From: Petunia secreta
Taxonomy: Eukaryota > Streptophyta > Magnoliopsida > Solanales > Solanaceae
Direction of reading: 5' to 3'
DNA length: 64,000 nt
Assembly: GCA_029990175.1 (NCBI GenBank)
Contig: JARKIP010000035.1
Coordinates: 39,818,001 to 39,882,000, forward strand
The translations under genes and the position numbers were made by a program. The notes beneath the pieces were generated by a model. The model was not told where the DNA came from, made no database searches, and saw only the letters and a program-made list of their open reading frames with translations. Position 1 is the stretch's first letter; each line of letters opens with the position of its first letter. Shown here piece after piece: positions 1 to 11,171 of the stretch.

Positions 1-2020
1 GCGCTCAACAGACGTAAATGCCCAAGTAGGCTCGCTGACAAAATGTTCTACACATTATAACAACAGGATGTCCGAAAGCCGCTTAACCTTTAAGCGCACA
101 CACCTACGAGGATTCAATTTAACAAAAATATTACTTAATTATTTATGGCGAAAATGATAAGTCGTTACAACTAATTAACAAGTTATTCAAGTTAAAAGCC
201 TCAAAATAGGCCCATAATCATATCATTATGCCCCTAAAACATGCGCTATTGTTAAAAAAAAAAAGATGCAAAAAAACTTAAGCATCTAGGGGAGATGTCT
301 GTTCCTCTCTCAGGGGACTCCCTTCGGCGGCAACACTCCGCGAAGGTCCTGCCTCACTACCTGCAGGTTCCCCAATAAATGCTTCCTCTCCTCTCTCACC
401 ACTAGCCTCTTCAGAATCTTCTTCAAGGTCAGACCCAATCTAAGCATCCGTTTGGGCCACAAGCTCGGTCAACGAAGCGATCTCAGTATCAAGGTCCAAA
501 TTAGGGTTGTCATAAACCCAGAGAAAGGTGGCGAGGGCAGCTGCGATGTTAGCACAATCTCATTCAACTATGCGACGAGCATTCAAGGTATTTACTTGAA
601 GGAAAGTGGAAAGGCCCCTAGCGTCATGGACAATCTTTTTCAGCAGCTCTGATCCTGACAGCTTCTGTTGAACGGCCTCCATAGCTGCTTCCAGGTAGGC
701 TATATTTTTATGCTGAAGGTGTTCGGCAAGTTTGGCCTCCATAAGAGAAGACTGGAGGGCCTCCACAGTTTGTTTGTGCTTGCGGATCTTTTTGCTCAAG
801 GCCTCATCAATATTTTTTCCACTCAGGGACTCCTGCTGATAAGCTCTGCACGTAGCTCCTCTTTCAATCATTCAGCCTCTTCCACAAAAAGCTGAAGGCT
901 AGCAACTTGCCCCAGCAGGGCTTATTCTCTTCCCTCAGGTTCTCGTCTTAGCCGCCTCGGTGGAGTAACTTATGGTAAACCATCAACCCCTGGACAAATG
1001 TCAAAACAGGTGTTTAGCAGAGAAAGAATAAGGACTCGACCCGCAAGATGCAGAAAAATGGAAAGGGAGAGTTTACCCGACAAGAGCAACCACAAGCGAC
1101 CTCAAGAAGCTTCTGACAGCTATAAGCAGCAAGGTATCTCTGTTCATTGGGACCAATCAGCTCGGTGGTGTGGTCTGTCAGAACCCTCGGTGTCTTAAAT
1201 AGGTTAACTCCCACAGTAATGGGAATAACAACCTCACGGGCACCACCAATGGGTTTAGCCGCAGTGTCTACATCCACTACCACCTCCTTACCAGGATGGT
1301 GTTGAAAGGAATCAGTCGACTCGGGTGTCAAGGTCGGAGCAGTAGGCTATACATATGAAAAAAGGGAATATTAACCAATGAGGAGCAAGAGGAATTATGC
1401 TGGGAAAGCATGAAAAAGAAGATAAACCTGAAGGAGGCTCAAGGTGAACGGTAGGAAGCGCCACTTCGTCTTCCACAACAGCTTCCTAAACGACCTCGAG
1501 AAATTCATCTATCAGGTGCCTGCGCTTTCGCATAGATGGACCAGATTCAGCAGCAACAGAGGAAGAGGTCTCAACGGCCTTAGGCTCATGCACTCATGGA
1601 AGTTCGCCTTCACCATCTGAAATCAACAAGGGCTCTCTAGCAGCCACTACACTATCAGGCTTGGAAGATCTTTTTCTTTTTAAAGAATGGCAATGGCTCG
1701 CCTTCTCGATGATTTTTCCTCCAGATGCCCGCACATTGGGCAAGGGAGCAATATACAGAGCTGCAGTTTTTATTTCCAACCTGGCCTAAGCAGATATTGT
1801 ACTGGCATCAAATTGTTTTCAACAATCAAATGAACGCGCTTGTTGAGATGCGGAGTGAAGTGATATGTATGGACAATCGAATAACCAGCACGATGGGAAG
1901 AAACTCTCTCTTCAGAGGAAGGAACAATGATATCAATCACTTTAGGCTACTTACAATCAAGCCTGATACGAGTTAAATCCTCTTTCACAACTGCAGACGG
2001 ATAATACATGTCATAGTGTT
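1..2020 (-). pseudogene. Decayed retroelement ORF remnants (coiled-coil protein)
   Basis: Broken minus-strand open segments lie at about 1779-1594, 1331-1014 and 871-560. The last one (103 residues) is rich in E, K, L, A and Q and has a heptad-like coiled-coil character (for example EALQSSLMEAKLAEHLQ). Such coiled-coil accessory or gag-adjacent ORFs are common in plant gypsy elements, but I recognise no named domain. Stops and frame changes between the segments show decay. The assignment to a retroelement is inference from composition and from the neighbouring element debris; it could also be a host-gene fragment. Confidence 0.3.
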
Positions 2021-2029
2021 ATCTAGAAC

Positions 2030-3133
2030 TTGCCCCATGTGTGTTCAAATCGAAATCCTAGGTTTGCTTTATCGGGGAGATAATACATGCGTTTCTTTGA
2101 TAAGTCTTTTTAGCCTTGATTAGCTTACCTTATATGTTTATCCCTAGTAAGACCTTTTGAGCTTATTGACCTTTTTATTGGCACCCACATTACAAGCCTA
2201 TCTTTTTTTTTAATTGTCCTCTTTTTGACCTATTACTCCTTAGAGTACTTTAGTTAAAAAAAAAATATTTTAGTTTATGGGGTTGTGGTTGGAGAAAGTG
2301 GGTTGCTTTTGAGTGGAACCAACGAGGAAAAAATATGATGCATTTTGTGAAGAAAATTTCATTGGCAAGGGTTAAAAAAATTGAAATGAAAGCCAAAAAA
2401 AAAAGAAGAAGAAGAAAATTCTAATCCTTGCTGGTGTTGTGAAAAAAAAAAATACTTAGAATTGAGATGAAATTCTTGGGTGCATGTTTGGGCGGTTGCT
2501 TGGTTGGTTTTGAGAAGAATTGAGCAAAAAAATTGAAATTGATGTATTAAAGTGCTTAGCGAGGTAGTCACTATTTTATTCATATCCTACCCATCCTTTC
2601 GCCTATATTACAACCCTTAAAGTCCTGGTTAATCCTAAATTGGAGTGAGCCTACATTAGTAGAGTCCTACACTATGGGCAAGCCTTTGGTACGTCGTTTG
2701 TGGCGCGTGAACCTTTTTGTAAGAGCGACTGAATTCTTTCTATATTATCTCCCAAATATATTCTTAAAATTTTTTTCTTAATGTGATTTTTTGGACACTC
2801 TCTTGATTTATCATTTTTGGGTGAAGGCATATGGTTTGCGAGAGATCGGTGAAGTTATTAGACTTCTTGGTCGAGCGAATAGGTGTAATTTTGTGAAAAC
2901 TTGTACAATTATGTCGGTTTTTGAAATTGAGATGTTTTGAGTTGGTTATTCTAGCATTTGAAATGTGGTCAATTTTTGGCATGTTGTGGGTCACATGGTA
3001 TGCATTTATACTCTTTTCTAATGGTCAGTATCAACCATAACCATAGGCCTTAGGTGTCGTTGTGGTGTTGGAATCTTGAAGTCGTCCTTTGTGAGGTTTC
3101 TCGAGGGCGAGCAAAGGTTCAAGTGTGGGGAGG
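2030..3133 (+). mobile_element. 3' untranslated tail of an old gypsy element, ending in a polypurine tract
   Basis: This 1.1 kb holds no convincing ORF. It is T-rich non-coding DNA of the kind found between pol and the 3' LTR of Athila/Tat-type plant gypsy elements. It ends in a purine-rich stretch, AAGTGTGGGGAGG (3121-3133), placed exactly where a polypurine tract should precede the LTR that starts at 3134. The coding part of the element is missing; its junction with the unrelated antisense remnants is near 2020. Confidence 0.5.
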
Positions 3134-4434
3134 TAATATTTGGCGTTATATGCCTATATTTCCTTATTATTCCCCTTACATTTTTAGTACTTAACTCATT
3201 CTTTTTATAGTATAATTGAGATTTTTATACTCACTTGTCGTCATTGTGCTTCTAGGTAGTGAAGAGTTGCAAACAAGGAAAGAACGAATGAAGTTGGAGC
3301 TTAAATTCAAGAATTTACAAATAGCCAAAAAAGTGTATTGAAGCTTTCTTTGAAGTTGTGATTCTGATATAGCTTTGAGTAAGAGAGGTGTCAGCTTTGG
3401 GCGAAGCTTTTGTTGAAGCCCCGCATGCCAAACATCTTCCAGTATACATGAAGCTTTCTTCAATGCTTTACTTCGTCCTAAGCTTCGACTTTGCCTAGAG
3501 CGTTTTTAAAAGCGGTGCTTCAGCTACAGCTTTGATGTTCCGATGTGAATTTTTTCAAATTACTTTAGGCTTTGGTCTAACTTATCCTAGATATAAACAC
3601 TATAAATACATTATAACTTAGTCTTTTAGGGGAGTTGGACGTGGAGGAGGGCAGAGAAGCCCTATATGTCCTCTAAATGAGTTCTTCCTCTCTTACTCTT
3701 ATTCCTTTCCTTAATTCTATTGTTTATTAATTCCAGAGTTAGTGGGATCTCCGTGAATGTTGATTTTCAGATGTTAATTTGAGTTTATTGATTTATCTTA
3801 TTGGGTTATTTATTCTTTCTTGAACCTAATTATTTGATTATCTAGCCAATAGGTGAACTCTATCTATGGCTCATGATTTGAATTCGACATAGGGGTTTCA
3901 TGAGAACAATAAAAATGAATAAAGCTTGATCTTGAACCTGGGCATCGGGGAATAGATTTGTGCATAGGATAGATATATATTTATTCGCCTTGCTTAATCA
4001 CTATACAAGAAATATAAATGCATTCTTGTTAGCACCAATTCTATAGACATATAGGCGTTAGGTTAGCTTGGCGAGCAGGTCCCTGACGGAGTCCTGTGAG
4101 AAATATTAACCCTGACGATCAGTAACTCCTATAAATTAATTGGTTAGATTAACTGAAGATTTCAACAGAATTGGTAAATTTTCCATAACCCTAGAATATT
4201 TTCACACATTGAACTAACCTCTTGCATTTAGTTTAATTAGTTAACTCCTTAGTTTTATTAGTTAATTTAGTCTAGAATAAATTCTCACCTATTGAAACTT
4301 TCTTGTTTAGATAATCAGATATTATTTGATTTAGTTACTAGTTAATCACAATTCTCAGTGGGAACGATACTTGATCTTATATCACTTTATTACTTGTCGA
4401 CCACGTATACTTGCGTGTGCATTTTGGAGCAACA
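3134..4434 (+). repeat. 3' LTR of an old gypsy element (same family as the 11172-12521 solo LTR)
   Basis: This segment aligns by eye, in opposite orientation, with the solo LTR at 11172-12521. Shared blocks include GAACCTGGGCATCGGGGAAT and a 60-bp 3' block ending TTGCGTGTGCAT then GGAGCAACA. The start reads TAATATTTGG, apparently a decayed TG, directly after a polypurine tract. The end is CA at 4434. In complete elements known to me this 3' end abuts a tRNA-Asp primer site, so an Athila/Tat-like origin is likely; that site is not present here. No matching target duplication is visible because the 5' half of the element is missing. Confidence 0.65.
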
Positions 4435-5114
4435 TCTGCCTTAGTACTTAGCAGTCTGACAAGGAGTAAAACAACGATGCAATTCCAAACTTCTCTTATT
4501 CATAGCCAAAAGAATGGACATTATATATTCCATATGATTGGAATCAAGAAAAGATAAGAACTAGATTTAAAAAATAATGATAAAAAAAAACTTTTCACTT
4601 TAAAAAAGTTCACTGGCAGAGTTAAGCCACATTGGCTTGAGACCATATGATCACCTCAGACACATTAATATGCCCCTCTACTACCAGTTCTTTAGCTCGG
4701 ATAAAAATACTAAGAGAAAAGACAATTGGAACTTCTGTCATCTTTCATAGTCCTTGTCTTAAGTGAAGAGAACAAACTGAAACTTTGTACTTTGAACCAA
4801 GAGAAGATCATAACAAGATTAGGATTAAAACTTTTAACATCATCTGTTATCATTCACGTGGTTCCATTAAAACCAAGAAATATTGCTTACATCCTCTTTT
4901 ATTCTCTTTTGCTCTGTGGATCAAAAGTGTCCTATGTGACAGCTTTTATGTGTATATAACCGTGCCTTCTATCCATAAATATTTAATTCATAAAAAAAAG
5001 GGAATGTATTGACTCTCTTGTCAAATCCTTTACAATACTATATAAAATTAGGTAGATTTCGGAACAATAAATTTTGACAAAATCCAATACCATTCTGAAT
5101 ATAGAAAAAAGTTT
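4435..5114. other. Unassigned AT-rich intergenic DNA
   Basis: Between the LTR and the LINE fragment I see no ORF, terminal repeat or RNA-like structure I can support. Short A-runs occur near 4568-4610. Confidence 0.4.
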
Positions 5115-7196
5115 GAATCCTGTACTTTCTTTTGTTCCACAGATTCTACTTCATTAAGGTTGATCATGGTCGTTCTTGATGCTTATGAGGGTGCTAGTGG
5201 TCAGAAGGTCAACAAGGAGAAGAGTTCCACCTACTTGTATCACACTATCAGCCAGAAGTTAGTTGATAGGGTGGCACAGATCACTCAGATTCAAAGAGGT
5301 AACTTCCACTTAACTTATCTAGGGTGTCCTATCACTTACAAGAGGAGAAACAAGGCAAAATTTGATGATATTGTTGGAAAGGTCATGAAGCAGCTTCAGT
5401 CTTGGAAAGCTAAAATGCTCTCCTATGGGGGTAGAGCCACTTTGATCCTGCATGTTCTCTTGAGCATGCCAATCCACTTGCTTTCAGTCATGAATCCTCC
5501 TGATAGTGTGATCAATCAACTCCACAAAATGTTTGCTAATTTCTTTTGGAACAACTCTGAAGAACACTCTAGGAGACACTGGGCATCTTGGGATACCCTG
5601 TGCAAGCCATATACTGAAGGGGGTGTTGGGTTCAAGTCATTGCATGATGTTTCAAAGGCTCTTTGCAAAACTATGTTGGAACTTCAGAACAATAACATCT
5701 TTATGGGGTACTTTTATGGCCAACAAATACTGTAAGAAGATTCATTAATGGTTCCATACACTGATGGCTCTCCTGTTTGGCAAAATATGCTTCAAGTTAG
5801 AGCAATGGTGGATCATGAAATAGTATAGCCAGTTAGGCAAGGCTCCTCTCATTTCTGGTATGATAATTGGTCACAGCTTGGGGCATAATTTTTTACATCA
5901 GGGAGGAGCTTAATGTGGTGAAAGATTTCTTTAATCCTGATGGATGGAACCAACAGCTACTTATGGACACTTTGCCTGATGATTTTCGCCCAGCATGTTA
6001 TTGATACTATAAAACCTGGTCAGGTCACTCAACCTAGAGATTCACCATGGCGGGAGCTCACTTTTAATGGTAAGTTCATTGTGAAAAGTGCTTTCAATTA
6101 TGTTAGGGCAAAAGGTATGGTGCAGGAGGTGTGCAAGCTTATTTGGTTGAAGGGTGTGCTTTTTAAAGTATCATTTGTGCTATGGGGAGCTTGGAAGTTT
6201 AAGCTTCCACTTGACACAAAATTAAAGAGAATCGGGTACAATTTGCCATCTAGGTGTTGGTGTTGTGAACACCCTAAGGATGAAACCAGAGAACACCTCT
6301 TCATCACTAGTTCAATTGCCAAAAATCTGTGGTCTTACTATGCAAATGCATTAGGGTTTTTCATACACGACTGGAGGTTCAAGCAAGTGATTGAGAAGTG
6401 GTGGCAATGCAAGAAGAGACCATGGCTGAAACTACTTTGCCAAGCAGTGCCTGCTTTTGTTGTTTGGGAGCTATGGACGAGGAGAAACATCATTGATCAT
6501 GAGGGGAAAATGTCATTTAGGAGACTGATTCTTGATATTTCCAGGAACTTGCGCATGCTTTTGCTTGTAAGATATCCAGGGATGATGAATGTTCCGTCTT
6601 ATTGGCCTGCCTTGGTTCATTTCCTAGAAGGCTATAAACAAATGTTCAGATACACTAAGGTGCTATGGAGGTTCCCAGCTGGTGGTATTCTCAAGTGTAA
6701 CACTGATGGATCATGTAGAGGCAAACCAGGTTTGAGCTCTTATGGATTTTGTTTGCGTGATGATCATTGGGAGCTTATTTATGCTAAAGCTAAACTGATA
6801 GGAGAGGGTACTAATGTTAGAGCCGAGGTTGTGGCAATTAAGAAGGCAATGATTTATTATCTTGCAAATGCATTAGGTCATGTTGTAATTGAAACAGATT
6901 CCCTATTGCTTAAGAACATAATTGATGGTGTGTGGGAAACTGCTTGGTTCATTGCTGGAATTGTTGAGGAAATCAGTTCTATGAAGTGTAGGGGACAGTT
7001 TAGTTTTGTACATGTACTTCGTGAAGGCAATAAATTAGCTGATCATCCAGCTAATGTGGCGTTTGAGGTTGGGGAAAAGGAGTTCGTTAGCTTCATTGAT
7101 TTGGGGGTGCAAGGGAGAAGGATTTTAAATTGGGACAAAGCCCAAATCCCATCATATCGACCACGACTTGTTAAACATGGGACAGGCAATTCATAG
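5115..7196 (+). pseudogene. 5'-truncated LINE (L1-type non-LTR retrotransposon) with RT C-terminus, zf-RVT-like region and RNase H
   Basis: The first open stretch (to 5735) is the part of a plant LINE reverse transcriptase that follows the catalytic YADD motif: a GQKVNKEKSS segment, LTYLGCPI, and the thumb region with FANFFWN and GGVGFKSL. The YADD motif itself is lost, since the copy is truncated just upstream of it. After a broken stretch (5736-5939), the second stretch (5940-7196, 418 codons) has a Cys-rich zf-RVT-like region (CWCCEHPKDETREHLF) and an RNase H domain. The RNase H acidic residues are visible: NTDGS, RAEVVAI, ETDSLL and the final LAD. Truncation at the 5' end is typical of target-primed reverse transcription. 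No poly-A tail or target duplication is evident at 7197, where a minisatellite-bearing remnant starts. Confidence 0.85.
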
Positions 7197-7231
7197 AGAG
7201 GAGGCACCTTTAGATACCCGTAATCCCATCC

Positions 7232-7569
7232 CGAAGCGGAATACTCCTGCATTCGAGGGGAATCCAATCTGATAACCAACTGGAGCGGAATACTCCTGCT
7301 CCTGGGGCGGAATACTCCTGCACCCGATATAATATAAACCAGAGGCGCAATACTCTTGCACTCTCTTGGGGCGGAATACTCCTGCACCCGATATAATGTA
7401 AAGCTGAGGCGGAATACTCATGCACTCTCCTGGGGCGGAATCCTCCTACCCTCAGTATGATACAATGGAGCGGAATACTCCTGCTCCTGGGGCGGAATAC
7501 TCCTACCCTCAATATGATACAATGGAGCGGAATACTCCTGCTCCTGGGGCGGAATACTCTTGCACCCAA
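7232..7569. repeat. GGCGGAATACTCCTGC minisatellite
   Basis: About ten copies of a core close to GGCGGAATACTCCTGC occur within 340 bp, organised as higher-order units of roughly 57-65 bp separated by CCCGATATAAT- or CTCAATATGAT-like spacers. The last two complete units (around 7430-7540) are nearly identical, suggesting recent unequal exchange or slippage. Minus-strand ORFs across it are products of the repeat rather than genes. It probably sits inside an LTR or leader remnant that continues to 7890. Confidence 0.85.
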
Positions 7570-8168
7570 TATGATATGCAATGTAATGCATATGAATGAC
7601 ATATAATGCATATGAATGCAATGTGATGCAATAATAACCCTTCACCGGCGTGGGACTCTCATCGACGGCCGGGGAGTAGATGCCAACTCACAGCCAGAGT
7701 ACAATGCTCAGATCCTCAATGCAATACCAACAACAGGACATAACATATAATATACAATGTAAACCCAAAGCTAAGGCGTAAGGAGTACGCCTATCGGCAG
7801 CTACACACGTAAGGAACACGTGGTAGAAAATCCACGAGGCCAGGTGCCTCCAAAGAAATGGATATAAACACTTACATCTTCCAAAAGTTAGTACGGCTAA
7901 TCAACAACCACTTTATCCTTTGGTTTCCTTGCCAAACGATCCCACTCTATTCAATGAGCAGAAAAATATATCAAATTAGGATAAAGGCATCATTCCTCAC
8001 ATCTTAGGGCAATCCGGTTAGGAACCTGATACCCTATTCGCATACGCAATACGCAGGCCAGGCCTATGTACAGGGTTTAAGGTCACATAACCAAACCCTA
8101 AATAAATTACATTTATAAGTTGCCCATAACTCACTGAGTACGAATATATAATCAATTTCATTATAACC
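7570..8168 (-). mobile_element. Probable LTR remnant with an ATGCAT-rich stretch
   Basis: An ATGCAT/AATGCA-rich microsatellite-like stretch (7568-7632) is followed by about 250 bp that, on the minus strand, reads like the 3' half of a gypsy LTR (ACGTGTTCCTTACGTG-type text and a TACTCCCCGGCCGTCG block). No TG..CA pair, target duplication or primer site can be shown. From 7900 to 8168 I see no feature. Confidence 0.3.
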
Positions 8169-8519
8169 ATGACCCTCATTAAAGAAAAATTCCAATCAAT
8201 CACAGTCCCACAGGTCGGCTACATAAGGCAAATGATCTTTATTGCCTTGGATGATATTTGTACCAAAAGATCTGCCTTAAAGCAAATCATCCAAAACAAT
8301 CCAGCGCTTGATAAAGCTTGTCGCAGAACTGATCTGGTTACCGGATCAAACTGCTCTTGTCGAACTCCAAGCCGGAGAAAGAAATTCAAAAGATTCAGAT
8401 GGCCGAAAATTCCAGACGGAAAATCCAAAGCCAGGAAACGCACAAGATATTTCCGGAGAAGAAGGCCAGGAAACTCTGAAAAGCCTAGGCGATGCTATAT
8501 CTGTCACAAAATAACTTAA
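8169..8519 (+). pseudogene. Possible endogenous pararetrovirus coat-protein fragment (basic region plus truncated zinc knuckle)
   Basis: A 116-codon open stretch has a helical N-terminal part, then a strongly basic Lys/Arg-rich segment, then CYICHK, which looks like the first half of a CCHC knuckle before the frame closes. This order (helical segment, basic tract, C-x2-C knuckle) matches the C-terminus of Caulimoviridae coat proteins, and old integrated copies are frequent in asterid genomes. A gag fragment from an LTR element is an alternative. No movement protein, protease or RT lies next to it, so the copy is isolated and broken. Confidence 0.35.
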
Positions 8520-9290
8520 AGGAAGGGCTCATATACAATTTTCATCAGTGTCAATATTTTTTGACAAGTACAAAAAGGTGTCTTTCTAACAAGTTCACTG
8601 CGTGCATTGTTGTTTCTTATTTTGTGCAGTTGTTGGCAGTGTGCAACTTCTCCCTTCAGGTCTTGTCTTGGAGAAGCAGCCAGAGAGGTGTGCTTGGTGT
8701 ATTGCAATATGAATTTCATGGTGTACCATTCAAGAATGTTGAAGGATTTCAAGCAGTAGAGCACCTTTGCTCTTATAAAGATTCAGGGGTGGGGTGCCGG
8801 TGCCCTTCAAGTGTTACTCCAGCTGATGTCTTCAGTTGTTATAAGTTCTATCATATTGAGGACATTCTTTTACAAATCCAACTCGCAGATGGTACTGCCT
8901 TGGAACATGTTGATTGCAGGATCATATGGACATGTAGGTGTGGTGACATGCTTTGTCATAGAAGCTCAGCAGTTTCTCTCAATGGTGACCTGCACGATCA
9001 ATTGAAAATACAATTAGAGGCAGTGTACATAATTGAATGGCAAGGCTGGGATGGATTATCTATTCTCTTATTTCTAGTAGTAGCTAGTGCATTATTTTGT
9101 CAAGTTCATTGTCCTTGGGAAATATGGCTCTAGATTGGTGGTATTATTTTAATGCTCAACCCAATTGGGAAAATATTTGTTCTAAGGTCATGTACATAGG
9201 AGGGCACTAGCTATACATCATTTAGTTCTTACAAGTTGCTTGTTTTCTCTCATAGCATGTAAAGACTTGGTTTTGTTTTTCATTATTATT
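8520..9290 (+). other. Unassigned segment with a long non-conserved ORF
   Basis: A 213-codon ORF (8492-9133) spans this segment, but its translation has no recognisable family and its composition is unconvincing. Overlapping frames also stay open for 60-75 codons. A TTTTGTGCAG splice-acceptor-like site occurs near 8620-8630. It could be an exon fragment of a captured or dead gene, or retroelement 3' sequence. I do not assign a function. Confidence 0.25.
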
Positions 9291-10000
9291 ATTTATAAAA
9301 TTTGTCACTAGGAAAAAAAATTAAGAGTCACTAGGCCCTGAGCCTAGTTGACTCTTTGCTTAAAAAAATTAAAAATTAAAAATTAAAAAATTAAATTAAT
9401 AGCCTCCATTAAATACGATAATGTTATCAAATAGTTTCCGCCGCCAAAAACTTTGTACAGAATCATAACAACAAAAAGACATGGAGGAAAGGAAGAAATT
9501 GACATATAAATTTTATCAATTTTTCACGAATACTAACTAGGAAAATAAATAGACCTGACTCTAATACCAATAAAGAAAAATATAGGAACACAAAGTTCAA
9601 AAGACAAACGTATTCGTTTCACTAGTCTTTAATACAATCACATGTAGATTTAACACGAATTCTATCAAAATAGTTACAGTCTAAGGTCGTACCTTATACA
9701 GATGTATGTTCCTACTAATTTCAGTGAAGTGCTTTCAATAGAAATTGCTCAGGAACTAAGGATTTGAGAGAAGATGGAAGAAGAAGAAGAAGAAAATTGT
9801 ATTTTTTCTTCAAGGAAGCAGCACGTGTGGAAAAAAAACGCTTCCTTTTTTTATCACAGTTCTCTTCCCTCTTTTTTCTCCTTATTTAATAAATAATAAA
9901 TATATAACTAATATACATTTAAGAATAAATTATTATTTTAGAATAGATCCGGATTGACCCACGTGGGTGACCCTATCCAATTTTCTTCACCTAGGGATAG
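9291..10000 (-). mobile_element. AT-rich spacer and possible decayed LTR with iMet-type primer-site remnant
   Basis: Near 9558-9572 the plus strand reads GACTCTAATACCAAT. Its complement resembles a decayed initiator-Met primer site (TTGGTATCAGAGC), which would place a minus-strand 5' LTR to its right. The following 400 bp carries an AGAAGAAG-rich stretch and a TTATTTAATAAATAATAAATA tract, compatible with a decayed LTR. Terminal repeats and target duplication are not visible, so this is weak. 9291-9557 is low-complexity AT-rich DNA. Confidence 0.25.
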
Positions 10001-10409
10001 ACCTAGAAAGATAATAGTCAAATTTTATACAAGATAACTGGAGGATAGGAGAATTACTTAGAAACTCAGGTGCCAGTGGCAAAGGTGTCGGCAACCAGGT
10101 GCCGATGGGGCATGTTCTAGTATTTCTGAAAGTTCTCTTAAAGTCTTGCAAAAAACATACCTTGAAGGAGATCAAGGAGCAGAGCGAGCGCATAGACAGA
10201 TCCTGGGAGCACCGTTTGTCTTAAAGAGAATAGACATGAAGAAGTATTCCTAGAAGCCCCCAGCGTAGCTCCACAATCAATTCCAAGGAATTAAAAATGC
10301 CCAAGGACCAGAGAAACCACATAGACCATATCCTGGAGCATAGTGTGTCTTGAAGGGAATAGGCATGACCATATCCTAGCAGCCTTGGAAGTCGAGTGCA
10401 GCTCCATTA
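10001..10409 (+). other. Upstream part of decayed element A, no clear feature
   Basis: This stretch precedes the recognisable gag of element A and probably is its N-terminal gag or leader, too decayed to read. Two similar phrases (GAATAGACATGA at about 10228 and GAATAGGCATGA at about 10359, each followed by AAG or CCATATCCTAG text) hint at an internal duplication of about 130 bp. Confidence 0.3.
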
Positions 10410-11166
10410 CCAAATCTTATGAAATTCAAAATGCCCAACATTGTGAAGTATGACGGAACAACTGCCCAGGAGATCATGCTACGGCCTTTTCAACTGGGAT
10501 AAAAGGAAATGACTTGACTAAAGAGGAGATAGAGTCCGTGTTGGTCAAAATTTCGGAGAAACACTCACAAAAGGTGCAATGACTTGCTATTCCTTTCTAT
10601 ATTCAATAGGGTCTTTTGTAGAATTTGAAAATTCCTTCATTAAGGCCCACTCAAGAGCTCAAAAGTTGGAAAAATGAGTAGAGGATATATATTCAAAATC
10701 TAGCAGAAGGATGATGAACTTCTCAGGAGCTTCGTAGACAAGTTCCAATGGCTAGTCATAGTATTCTTTGAGGGCTAAATTCAAGGAGTTTGACAACCAC
10801 AAGGAAGCTGCAAGAAAACCTTTGGGAGTGTCTCCCCAAAACTTGGGTTGATGTGTATTATTAGTATAGCACTAATCTTCAGGTAGAGGAAGTTGTTGCA
10901 CGATTCACCAGAATCAGTTTCCTAGTGGGAAATAGATCTAGCAGACAGTTAGAGCAGCTTACGAGACGAATAAGTAGTGATCAGAGAGGCTCGAGAAGAC
11001 GATATGATCCTTCTTCGAACTCGTCACAACCAAATTAGAGGGGAGGTAGGCACTAAGATAATAGGGGCCCGAGTCAAAGAATGACGATGGAACCTTAAGT
11101 GCTCGAAAAATCATGGAAGTAACATGGCTAGTTGACTGGGGTTTCAATTGTCAACGCAATCGGGTT

Positions 11167-11171
11167 AGTAG
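11167..11171. repeat. Target-site duplication AGTAG, left copy
   Basis: AGTAG directly precedes the solo LTR and matches the right copy at 12522-12526. Removing the LTR and one copy reconnects the gag reading of element A. Confidence 0.85.

Noticed and set aside
7043..7645. Several minus-strand ORFs with repeated RSIPPQEQEYSAP-like peptides
   Set aside because: The peptide repeats are translations of the minisatellite and antisense of the LINE tail.
8492..9133. A 213-codon ORF as a host gene
   Set aside because: No family resemblance, several overlapping open frames, and no plausible splice structure; kept only as an unassigned segment.
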